This document shows positions 1-5,598 of a stretch of DNA of 5,598 nt, piece by piece. The translations under genes were made by a program, and so were the position numbers. Origin of the DNA: Bacteroidota bacterium (GTDB lineage Bacteria > Bacteroidota > Bacteroidia > Bacteroidales > Prolixibacteraceae); the NCBI GenBank assembly GCA_023393265.1, contig JAEWME010000230.1, forward strand, positions 1-5,598, read 5' to 3'. The notes below the pieces were generated by a model. That model was not told the origin of the DNA. It was given only the letters and a program-made list of their open reading frames with translations, and made no database searches. The first letter of the stretch is position 1; each line of letters begins with the position of its first letter.

Positions 1-1509
1 TATCTTGATGGTGAACTTCCGGCCGGTTTTGTAAGACTGAAAAAGTCGGTTGAAGAAAAAATTGGCGACTACAATGCTTTTGCCTCCGAACGTATTGATC
101 TGGAGCTTTTTGATCCGTACAGCATAACCGATGGTAAAAAGCGCGATGCACTTTTCAATACTTTGATCTATAAAGGGATTCAGCCTACGCAGGTTAATCA
201 GAATACCGATCAGGGGACGAATACCCGCCTGATTTTTCCGGGTGCTGTTATCGAATACGGAGATAAAGAAAAAAGTATCAACCTATTGAAAAACAATCCG
301 ATGTTAAGTGCGGAGGTAAACCTCAATAATTCGATGGAGACGCTGGAGTTCGAGCTTTCCAACGTTTTGTCTGAATTGATGAACAGCGAACGGCAAACGG
401 TTGCTTTTCTTTCGGGACAGGGCGAGCTTAACGAATATGAGACACATGATATACGGCTGGCTTTGGGCGAAAAATACCAGGTGACAGATGTTTCTCCTGA
501 TGGATTGTCGGCGCAGAAAAATATCAAGGCATTAGTCATTGCCAATCCAACACAAAAATTCAGCGAAGCTTCCAAGTATCAAATCGATCAGTATTTGATG
601 CACGGCGGTCGCATCATGTGGCTGATCGACCCGGTTTCGGTGAGTCTCGACAGCCTCAGCAATGGCTACATGACGCTTGCTTTTCCACAAAACCTGAATC
701 TCGACGACCAACTGTTCAGATACGGTTTCAGGTTAAATTCGAACCTGGTTCAGGATGCAGAATGCCTGCTTATTCCGGTAAACAGGGCGCCAGCCGGAAG
801 TCCGCCGAATTTCAAACCTGCGCCGTGGTATTATTCGCCGTTGTTGTTGCCATCGGGTGCAAGTGTCATCAGCCGAAACCTGAACCGGGTGAAGGCTGAG
901 TTTGTGAGTTCCATCGATACCGTTGGTAAACAGGATGGCGTTCGCAAATCGGTTATCCTGACAAGTACGGCTCATTCGCTGGTAACCCAGGCTCCGGTTG
1001 AAGTGAGTCTCGAAAGTGTCAATAATCCTCCAGATCAGCGGCTGTTCAACCAACCATCGCAGGTCGTGGGCCTTTTACTTGAAGGAAAGTTTACCTCGGT
1101 ATTTAAGAACCGGATGGTTGAATCGTTTGGCGGCCGTTCATCGGATATCAAAGGCGAGAGCGAACCAACGCGGATGATCGTTTTTTCGGATGGAAACCTG
1201 ATTGCCAATCAGTATAGCTTAAAGGGAAATAATCCTGAATTTATGCCGCTGGGTTTCGATCGCTATTCGCGCCAGACATTTGGAAACAAAGACCTTATTG
1301 TGAATGCGGTGAATTACCTTTGCGACGATCAGGGATTGATGGAACTTCGGTCGCGGGTGTTCAAAATCAGGTTGCTCGATAAAGTTCGGCTTAAACAAGA
1401 GAAGTTTGGCTGGCAGCTTTTCAATGTGCTTGTGCCTTTGTTTCTGATTTCAGCTTTTGGCGGAATTTATGTTGTTATTAGGCGCAGAAAATACCGGAAG
1501 TTGTTATAA
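1..1509 (+). CDS. gldG: GldG-type gliding-associated ABC transporter component, 5' end missing
   Basis: This is the C-terminal 502 residues of a GldG-like protein. The frame is open from the first base, so the start lies left of the window. The first visible residues, YLDGELPAGF, resemble a conserved stretch that I recall lying some 60-70 residues into GldG, after an N-terminal membrane helix. Visible residues 135-143 (AFLSGQGEL) and 202-212 (GGRIMWLIDPV) fit the periplasmic ABC-auxiliary domain of the family. A single hydrophobic helix at about residues 473-495 is followed by a basic tail (RRRKYRK), which anchors the C-terminus in the inner membrane with the tail in the cytoplasm. In Flavobacterium, GldG works with the ATPase GldA and the permease GldF. 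These proteins were first described as gliding factors, but homologues also occur in non-gliding Bacteroidota, so motility should not be assumed here. A gldF gene is expected just upstream. No convincing terminator follows the stop codon. The family call is firm; the role in this organism is inferred. Confidence -1.
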   Translation, partial: YLDGELPAGFVRLKKSVEEKIGDYNAFASERIDLELFDPYSITDGKKRDALFNTLIYKGIQPTQVNQNTDQGTNTRLIFPGAVIEYGDKEKSINLLKNNPMLSAEVNLNNSMETLEFELSNVLSELMNSERQTVAFLSGQGELNEYETHDIRLALGEKYQVTDVSPDGLSAQKNIKALVIANPTQKFSEASKYQIDQYLMHGGRIMWLIDPVSVSLDSLSNGYMTLAFPQNLNLDDQLFRYGFRLNSNLVQDAECLLIPVNRAPAGSPPNFKPAPWYYSPLLLPSGASVISRNLNRVKAEFVSSIDTVGKQDGVRKSVILTSTAHSLVTQAPVEVSLESVNNPPDQRLFNQPSQVVGLLLEGKFTSVFKNRMVESFGGRSSDIKGESEPTRMIVFSDGNLIANQYSLKGNNPEFMPLGFDRYSRQTFGNKDLIVNAVNYLCDDQGLMELRSRVFKIRLLDKVRLKQEKFGWQLFNVLVPLFLISAFGGIYVVIRRRKYRKLL

Positions 1510-1520
1510 ACTTTCGCACG

Positions 1521-1540
1521 GCTGAGTGTTGCTGATTGTG
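1521..1540. repeat. Imperfect 10-bp tandem direct repeat
   Basis: GCTGAGTGTT is followed directly by GCTGATTGTG, with 8 of 10 positions identical. It lies 11 bases after the gldG stop codon. It is short enough to be chance and no function can be assigned. Confidence -1.
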
Positions 1541-1610
1541 CTTTAGTTTGTTGTTTATCAGTATTATAATATTTGGTTGGGTACTGTTGGTTTCTTTTGA
1601 ATAAAATATT

Positions 1611-1622
1611 TATCGATCGATA
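1611..1622. promoter_or_regulatory. Perfect 12-bp palindrome, possible operator upstream of dnaN
   Basis: TATCGATCGATA reads the same on both strands. It sits 108 bp before the dnaN start, in the gap after gldG. It is followed by a small inverted repeat, GGTA-AAAAA-TACC (1623-1635), and then by TATATTCG (1644-1651), which matches the Bacteroidota -7 element TAnnTTTG at 5 of 6 defined bases. A palindrome just upstream of a -7 candidate could be a repressor or activator site. No proper TTTG -33 element is correctly spaced, however, and AT-rich palindromes of this size can occur by chance. The operator role is inference. Confidence -1.
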
Positions 1623-1639
1623 GGTAAAAAATACCAAAG

Positions 1640-1665
1640 TTTGTATATTCGTGTACTTACCTCTG
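1640..1665 (+). promoter_or_regulatory. Weak promoter-like motifs before dnaN
   Basis: TTTG at 1640-1643 is followed after 14 bp by TACCTCTG at 1658-1665, which matches TAnnTTTG with one mismatch. The spacing is shorter than the usual 17-23 bp. TATATTCG at 1644-1651 is an alternative -7 element. Further upstream, TTTG (1547-1550) and TAATATTTG (1567-1575) form another imperfect pair. dnaN probably has a promoter somewhere in 1540-1670, since the gap is 221 bp, but the sequence alone does not decide which motif is used. The dnaN leader is A-rich with no Shine-Dalgarno sequence, as is common in this phylum. Confidence -1.
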
Positions 1666-1730
1666 ATTGTTCAGTGGCGTGATAATTAGATAAATAAGTT
1701 TAAAAAAATATAACTCTAAAAAGATACAGA

Positions 1731-2861
1731 ATGAAATTTGTTGTTTCAAGTACCGAACTACTTAGTCATCTTGCCGCAATCAGCAAAGTGATCAATTCAA
1801 AAAATACGCTTCCGATTCTGGATAATTACCTGTTTCTACTGGAGGAAAACCGGCTTACCGTTACTGCCTCCGATCTTGAATCGACGCTGATTACCAGTCT
1901 CGAACTGGAAAATACCAGCGGAACGGGATTGATTGCGGTTCCGGCAAAAATTATGAACGACACCCTGAAGGAATTTCCGGAGCAACCGTTGACTTTCCAG
2001 ATGGATCCCGAAACTTTTGCCATTGACATTTATTCGCAAAACGGTAAGTTCAGCATTGTTGGCCAGAATGGCGACGATTTTCCGCAGCAACCCATGCTGA
2101 ATGAAGCAATTGCTTCTACCATTAATGTGAATCACAGTGTTTTGCTTAGCGGGATCAACAAAACTTTGTTTGCAACAGCCGACGACGAATTGCGCCCGGT
2201 GATGAACGGTATCTTTGTAGAGCTGACAACTGATGATATGAAATTTGTGGCTTCCGACGCCCACAAACTGGTTCGTTACAAACGTTTCGACGCAAAGGCT
2301 GAAAAGAATGCGTCGTTCATCCTGCCTAAGAAACCGGCTTCGTTGCTAAAGAATTTGCTTCCGAAAGAAGATTTCGATGTGAAACTCGAATTCGATGATA
2401 AAAACGCTTTCTTCACTTTGAGCAATTACAAACTGATTTGCCGCCTTGTTGAAGGAAATTACCCAAGCTACAATTCGGTTATTCCGCAAAACAATCCGAA
2501 TAAACTGGTTATCGACCGCGTTGAATTTTACAATACCGTTCGTCGTGTATCGGTTTTCTCAAATCAGGCCAGTAACCTCGTTCGCCTGAAACTAACCGAA
2601 AACCAGTTGGTCGTTTCAGCCCAGGATATCGACTTTTCTATTTCTGCTGTTGAGCGTTTGAGCTGCCAGTACGAAGGCGAAGACATGGAAATTGGGTTTA
2701 AATCAACTTTCCTCCAGGAAATACTTTCGAACCTTTCGGCTACCGATGTAAAAGTGGAGCTCTCCGATCCAACCCGGGCCGGACTGCTTTTACCTGCTGA
2801 AAATGAGAATGAAGACGAAAATGTTTTGATGCTTTTAATGCCGATGATGATAAATGCCTGA
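1731..2861 (+). CDS. dnaN: DNA polymerase III subunit beta (sliding clamp)
   Basis: This encodes the ring-shaped clamp that encircles DNA as a dimer and tethers the replicative polymerase and other DNA-processing enzymes in the cytoplasm. At 376 residues it has the normal length for the three-domain fold: about 1-125, 130-250 and 255-376. Family landmarks are LRPVMNGI (154-161), SDAHKLVRYK (175-184, part of the partner-peptide cleft), RLVEGNYPSYNSVIP (238-252) and the C-terminal LLMPMMINA, whose MPMM (370-373) corresponds to the E. coli C-terminal MPMRL that lines the cleft. An acidic stretch, ENENEDEN (357-364), precedes the last strand. The ATG is chosen because MKFVVSSTELL matches the usual clamp N-terminus. 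The gene follows gldG and is closed by its own terminator. dnaA is not adjacent in the visible sequence. All key regions look intact. Confidence -1.
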   Translation: MKFVVSSTELLSHLAAISKVINSKNTLPILDNYLFLLEENRLTVTASDLESTLITSLELENTSGTGLIAVPAKIMNDTLKEFPEQPLTFQMDPETFAIDIYSQNGKFSIVGQNGDDFPQQPMLNEAIASTINVNHSVLLSGINKTLFATADDELRPVMNGIFVELTTDDMKFVASDAHKLVRYKRFDAKAEKNASFILPKKPASLLKNLLPKEDFDVKLEFDDKNAFFTLSNYKLICRLVEGNYPSYNSVIPQNNPNKLVIDRVEFYNTVRRVSVFSNQASNLVRLKLTENQLVVSAQDIDFSISAVERLSCQYEGEDMEIGFKSTFLQEILSNLSATDVKVELSDPTRAGLLLPAENENEDENVLMLLMPMMINA

Positions 2862-2885
2862 TTTTGTTCGGGTTGAATAAAAGAG

Positions 2886-2915
2886 AACCTAACAGTTTTT
2901 GCTGTTAGGTTTTTT
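2886..2915 (+). terminator. Intrinsic terminator of dnaN
   Basis: A perfect 10-bp stem, AACCTAACAG (2886-2895) with CTGTTAGGTT (2902-2911), closes a 6-nt loop (TTTTTG). It runs straight into a T tract (2910-2915), and further T-rich sequence follows to 2922. It begins 24 bp after the dnaN stop codon. This is the classic Rho-independent form on the + strand. The opposite strand lacks a comparable T run, so it looks one-directional. Confidence -1.
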
Positions 2916-2941
2916 AATTTTTAATAGACTAAACGATTAAA

Positions 2942-3742
2942 ATGAATTTGAATCTGAAAAATCCGCTGGTTTTTCTAGACCTCGAAACCACCGGGATGAA
3001 TATCGTAACCGACCGCATCGTAGAAATAGCGCTGATTAAAGTTCATCCCGACGGAAGAGAAGAAGATAAAGTTTACCGGATCAATCCGGAAATGCCCATT
3101 CCGGAGCATGTCAGCAAGATTCACGGCATATATGATGATGACGTGAAGGACAAGCCGACTTTTAAAGAAGTTGCCAAAACGATTGCCAATTTTATCGAAG
3201 GTTGCGACTTTGCCGGTTTCAACTCGAACAGGTTCGACATTCCGCTACTGGCCGAAGAATTCCTGAGGGCTGATGTCGATATTGATCTGAAGCGAAGGAA
3301 ATTTATTGATGTTCAGGCAATTTTTCACAAAATGGAAAAACGAACACTCGCTGCCGCGTATAAATTTTATTGCCAGAGAACGCTTGAAGATGCGCACAGT
3401 GCGATGGCTGACACCCGTGCAACCTACGAGGTTTTGAAGGCCCAGCTTGACGTTTATAAAGACGAAGATTACGAAGATTCACATGGGCTGAAATCGAAGC
3501 CAATTGTAAACGACGTTCAGGCGCTTAGCGACTTCTCTTCGTATGATACCAATGTCGATTTTGTTGGCCGGATTGTTTATGACGAAAATGGTGTCGAGAC
3601 TATTAATTTCGGGAAGAATAAAGGCTTGTCGGTGGAGAAAGTGTTAAAAGAACAACCAGGATATTACGGATGGATTCTGAATAGCGAGTTTCCATTATAC
3701 ACCAAAAAGGTTTTAACTGCAATTAAATTGAGGATGAAATAA
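2942..3742 (+). CDS. DEDDh 3'-5' exonuclease (Pol III epsilon-like) with ExoX-like C-terminal domain
   Basis: This is a predicted 3'-to-5' DNA exonuclease of 266 residues. Residues 9-170 form a DEDDh domain. Exo I is VFLDLETTG with D13 and E15, Exo II is AGFNSNRFDIPLL with D99, and Exo III is HSAMAD with H152 and D157, so all four acidic residues and the histidine are present. An acidic linker (about 171-200) leads to a second domain at about 205-266, with INFGKNKGLSVEKVL and PGYYGWILNSEFPLYTKKVL. This resembles the small C-terminal domain seen in exodeoxyribonuclease X-like proteins. Such proteins are often labelled 'DNA polymerase III subunit epsilon', but the architecture is not that of E. 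coli DnaQ, so a repair role or proofreading are both possible. The ATG at 2942 starts right at the domain and lies only 26 bp after the dnaN terminator. The FAH-family gene follows after 26 bp and is probably in the same transcript. The enzyme class is firm; the substrate and role are inferred. Confidence -1.
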   Translation: MNLNLKNPLVFLDLETTGMNIVTDRIVEIALIKVHPDGREEDKVYRINPEMPIPEHVSKIHGIYDDDVKDKPTFKEVAKTIANFIEGCDFAGFNSNRFDIPLLAEEFLRADVDIDLKRRKFIDVQAIFHKMEKRTLAAAYKFYCQRTLEDAHSAMADTRATYEVLKAQLDVYKDEDYEDSHGLKSKPIVNDVQALSDFSSYDTNVDFVGRIVYDENGVETINFGKNKGLSVEKVLKEQPGYYGWILNSEFPLYTKKVLTAIKLRMK

Positions 3743-3768
3743 GTCAATCCTGAACCAAAATACTTCAC

Positions 3769-4383
3769 ATGAAAATCATTTGTGTTGGCCGAAATTATGT
3801 GGCGCATGTCAAAGAACTTAATAATGAAGTCCCCGGCGAACCGGTTCTTTTTATGAAGCCTGATTCGGCACTGCTCCGGAACAACGACCCGTTTTATATT
3901 CCTGATTGGTCAAACGATGTTCATCACGAGGTTGAGTTAATCGTCCGGATCAATCGTTTGGGAAAGAGCATCGAACGGCGGTTTGCTCCGCGTTATTATG
4001 CCGAAATTGGTTTGGGTATCGACTTTACGGCGCGTGATGTCCAAAATAATCTGAAGGATAAAGGATTGCCATGGGAGAAGGCAAAAGCTTTTGACCATTC
4101 GGCCGTAATTTCGTCGGAATTTGTTGCTGTTGATTCATTGCCGGATCGAAATAAAATTCATTTCAGGCTTGATGTGAATGGTAAAACTGTTCAGAACGGT
4201 GATTCGTCGCTGATGATTTTTCCTTTCGATGAAATCATTGCCCAGGTGTCCCGGTACTTCACACTCAAAATTGGTGATTTAATCTATACCGGGACTCCTT
4301 CCGGCGTTGGTCCTGTGAAACCTGGCGATCGGCTCGAAGGTTACCTTGAAGAAAAAAAAATGTTTGATTTTTTAGTCAAATAA
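3769..4383 (+). CDS. Fumarylacetoacetate hydrolase (FAH) family protein, acylpyruvase/FAHD1/YcgM-like
   Basis: This is a cytoplasmic metal-dependent enzyme of 204 residues, the normal size for the short FAH proteins that hydrolyse acylpyruvates or decarboxylate oxaloacetate. It consists almost entirely of the catalytic fold, without the extra N-terminal domain of true fumarylacetoacetases. GRNYVAHVKEL (7-17) carries the likely catalytic pair H13 and E16. The metal ligands fit E54 and E56 in HHEVELIVRI and D85 in GIDFTARD. The lysine of AKAFDH (K106) matches the active-site lysine of FAHD1-type enzymes. TGTPSGVG (174-181) is the signature glycine-rich loop near the C-terminus. The ATG at 3769 gives the canonical short N-terminus (MKIICVGRNY). 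It lies 26 bp after the exonuclease gene, which suggests co-transcription, though no functional link is obvious. A run of nine A bases lies near the 3' end (4352-4360). The family is firm; the exact substrate cannot be told from sequence. Confidence -1.
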   Translation: MKIICVGRNYVAHVKELNNEVPGEPVLFMKPDSALLRNNDPFYIPDWSNDVHHEVELIVRINRLGKSIERRFAPRYYAEIGLGIDFTARDVQNNLKDKGLPWEKAKAFDHSAVISSEFVAVDSLPDRNKIHFRLDVNGKTVQNGDSSLMIFPFDEIIAQVSRYFTLKIGDLIYTGTPSGVGPVKPGDRLEGYLEEKKMFDFLVK

Positions 4384-4411
4384 CAGATTTACAATTTTTT
4401 ATATGATTGCC

Positions 4412-4466
4412 TGATGTTCCTGTTTGGGAAAATGCAATACCAAATTTTCGTTGCGAAGGAACATTA
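4412..4466. repeat. Two-stem inverted repeat after the FAH-family gene
   Basis: TGATGTTCCT (4412-4421) pairs with AGGAACATTA (4457-4466) over 10 bp, with one G-U pair. Inside it, GAAAAT (4428-4433) pairs with ATTTTC (4444-4449) around a 10-nt loop. The two stems are separated by a 6/7-nt internal loop. It starts 28 bp after the FAH-family stop codon. No T tract follows directly, so it is not a standard terminator. It could be a 3' end-stabilising structure, a protein-binding site or chance pairing; the gap holds no other candidate terminator of good quality. Confidence -1.
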
Positions 4467-4524
4467 AAACCATGTTGTTGTTTTTCATGGATGACTGGGC
4501 ATTGTTCTAAATTCTATCGAATCA

Positions 4525-4556
4525 TTCGAAAATCAGAAAATAAAGCCCTATTTTTG
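4525..4556 (+). promoter_or_regulatory. Bacteroidota-type promoter for the HlyD-family gene
   Basis: TATTTTTG at 4549-4556 is an exact match to the -7 consensus TAnnTTTG of Bacteroidota primary sigma factor promoters. TTCG at 4525-4528 is a one-mismatch -33 element (consensus TTTG), 20 bp upstream, which is within the usual spacing. Transcription would start a few bases downstream, at about 4561-4566, giving a leader of roughly 55-60 nt before the ATG at 4621. This is the best promoter candidate in the window and separates the HlyD-family gene from the exonuclease/FAH pair. Confidence -1.
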
Positions 4557-4564
4557 TAGTTGAT

Positions 4565-4595
4565 GCGACTCGTTTTTGAACAAAGAATGAGTTGC
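4565..4595 (+). promoter_or_regulatory. Predicted hairpin in the leader of the HlyD-family gene
   Basis: GCGACTCGTTTTT (4565-4577) pairs with AAGAATGAGTTGC (4583-4595) over 13 continuous pairs, three of them G-U, around a 5-nt loop (GAACA). It begins close to the predicted transcription start and ends 25 bp before the ATG. No T tract follows, so it is not a terminator. It overlaps GTTGCTATAGTAAC (4591-4604), an imperfect 14-bp palindrome that could be an operator. The pairing is visible in the sequence; the function is speculative. Confidence -1.
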
Positions 4596-4620
4596 TATAG
4601 TAACCAACAAACCATTTATC

Positions 4621-5598
4621 ATGAGAAACAAGAAAGGACTCTTGGCTGCAGTTCTCGTATTGTCGGTATTGCTTTTGCTCTTCGTTTTATTCCGGATTGT
4701 AGGAACTCCCTCATTTTTTATTCCCGATGCAAATAAATGTCAGATTTCTGCGGTTGACAGAGGTTTGGTTTATCTTGCGGTTGAGGCTTCCGGTGTCGTT
4801 GAGCCCGAGAACGAAGTGATCATTCTCAGTCCGCTCACGAGCATAATCAGGAAAATTAATGTTGAACCCGGAAGTCCGGTGAAGAAAGGTGATGTAATAA
4901 TAGAACTTGATGAAACCACTACCCGCGGTGAGGTTGAGCAAATTTCCGATCAACTGGAAGTGAAGGCAAACTCGCTGGAACGCTCGCGGCTGGAAGGGCA
5001 AATGGCCCGTATCGATCTCGATTATAACGTTGAAGTAAAAAAACTCAGGATTGCGTCTATTAAAGCGCAACTGGCCGACGAGGAACAGTTACTCGGCGTG
5101 GGCGGTATTTCTTCTGCAAAAATCGACGAAACCAAACAGAATCTGGTTTTAGCTGAAAAGGACTTAGACGTGATACTTCAGAAGAATGCGATCAGGTTGA
5201 GACAAATGAAAACCGAAGAATCGGGTTTGAACCTCCAGATTGACATTCAGAAAAAGCAATACCAGGATAAGTTGGATATGCTGGAAAAAACAAAAATTAA
5301 AGCGCCGTCGGATGGTATTATCCTGAGTATTTCGGGAAAGGAAGGAGAAAAGGTCGGTAATGATAAAATGTTGATTTCGATGTCGGATCTGACGACATTC
5401 AAGATTCGTGGACAGATAGATGCCAAATATTCAGGTTTCGTGAAAACAGGTAATCATGTTTTTGTGGTAGCCGATCAGGAAAAAATACAAGGTACAATAG
5501 GAAGCGTAACTCCTGCAATTGCCGAAAATAAAATTCAGTTTAATGTTCATCTCGACAGTACGGTGAAATCGAAACTTATTGCCAATCAGGCTGTACGG
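4621..5598 (+). CDS. HlyD-family periplasmic adaptor subunit, 3' end missing
   Basis: The frame is open from this ATG to the right edge, giving 326 residues with no stop. It encodes a membrane-fusion (adaptor) protein that links an inner-membrane transporter to an outer-membrane channel. A short basic start (MRNKKG) and one hydrophobic helix at about residues 6-27 anchor it in the inner membrane; no lipobox cysteine is seen. The first half of a lipoyl-like hairpin lies at about 52-98 (ASGVVEPENEVIILSP, then VEPGSPVKKGDVIIELD). A long helical, charged coiled-coil hairpin follows at about 100-222. The second lipoyl half is KTKIKAPSDGIIL (223-235) with GKEGEKVG, and the beta-barrel domain begins near residue 258. 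The membrane-proximal domain is cut off. It has its own promoter candidate 65-96 bp upstream. Adaptors of this kind in Bacteroidota often precede MacB/FtsX-like ABC permease and ATPase genes, which would lie to the right. The substrate is unknown. Confidence -1.
   Translation, partial: MRNKKGLLAAVLVLSVLLLLFVLFRIVGTPSFFIPDANKCQISAVDRGLVYLAVEASGVVEPENEVIILSPLTSIIRKINVEPGSPVKKGDVIIELDETTTRGEVEQISDQLEVKANSLERSRLEGQMARIDLDYNVEVKKLRIASIKAQLADEEQLLGVGGISSAKIDETKQNLVLAEKDLDVILQKNAIRLRQMKTEESGLNLQIDIQKKQYQDKLDMLEKTKIKAPSDGIILSISGKEGEKVGNDKMLISMSDLTTFKIRGQIDAKYSGFVKTGNHVFVVADQEKIQGTIGSVTPAIAENKIQFNVHLDSTVKSKLIANQAVR

Noticed and set aside
210..1053. Overlapping open frames inside gldG on both strands (210-575 minus, 618-899 plus, 733-1053 minus)
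   Set aside because: They are rich in Arg, Ser, Cys and Pro, match no known protein I recognise, and are out-of-frame shadows of gldG.
163..1509. A gldG start at TTG 163
   Set aside because: The frame is open back to base 1 and the upstream 54 codons read as conserved GldG sequence (YLDGELPAGF), so this TTG is an internal leucine codon.
1510..1730. Replication origin in the gap before dnaN
   Set aside because: I saw no DnaA-box cluster (TTATCCACA-like) and no AT-rich repeat array; only AT-rich sequence and one palindrome.
1826..3503. Antisense open frames opposite dnaN and the exonuclease gene (1826-2029, 1836-2264, 3303-3503)
   Set aside because: They sit within strongly conserved coding sequence and have no start context, motif or neighbour to support them.
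4363..4400. TTTGA / TCAAA hairpin at the end of the FAH-family gene followed by a T run, as a terminator
   Set aside because: The stem is 5 bp of mostly A-T pairs and the T run (4395-4400) is 15 bp away, too weak and too distant.
4470..4490. CCATG / CATGG inverted repeat as a terminator
   Set aside because: The stem is only 5 bp, the T run is in the loop instead of after the stem, and the following bases are not T-rich.
4711..5070. Antisense open frame of 119 codons opposite the HlyD-family gene
   Set aside because: It has no recognisable family features and lies wholly inside a convincing adaptor coding region that keeps lipoyl and coiled-coil signatures on the + strand.

Overview
The window comes from a Bacteroidota genome. 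The first gene is a gldG-type component of the gliding-associated ABC transporter, a family found essentially only in this phylum. The starts have A-rich leaders without a clear Shine-Dalgarno sequence. The best promoter, at 4525-4556, fits the Bacteroidota TTTG / TAnnTTTG pattern. Protein similarity as I remember it points towards the Marinilabiliales/Prolixibacteraceae side of the phylum, but that placement is a guess. All five genes lie on the + strand.

Layout: (1) 1-1509 is the 3' part of gldG, cut by the left edge. (2) 1510-1730 is an AT-rich gap with a perfect 12-bp palindrome and only weak promoter-like motifs. (3) 1731-2861 is dnaN, the sliding clamp, closed by a strong intrinsic terminator at 2886-2915. 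(4) 2942-3742 is a DEDDh 3'-5' exonuclease with an ExoX-like C-terminal domain. Its start lies only 26 bp after the terminator. (5) 3769-4383 is a small fumarylacetoacetate hydrolase (FAH) family enzyme, 26 bp downstream and probably co-transcribed with the exonuclease. (6) 4384-4620 is a 237-bp gap with a two-stem inverted repeat, a good promoter candidate and a 13-bp hairpin close to the predicted transcript start. (7) 4621-5598 is the first 326 codons of a HlyD-family periplasmic adaptor, cut by the right edge.

Functionally this is mostly housekeeping DNA: clamp and exonuclease belong to DNA replication or repair, the FAH enzyme is metabolic, and the two flanking genes belong to envelope ABC or efflux systems whose partner genes lie outside the window. 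I found no mobile element, CRISPR array, RNA gene or defence cassette, and nothing I would call a new biological system. The points most worth a second look are the structured gap before the HlyD gene, the tight terminator-to-start spacing after dnaN, and a weak possible clamp-binding peptide in the exonuclease linker.
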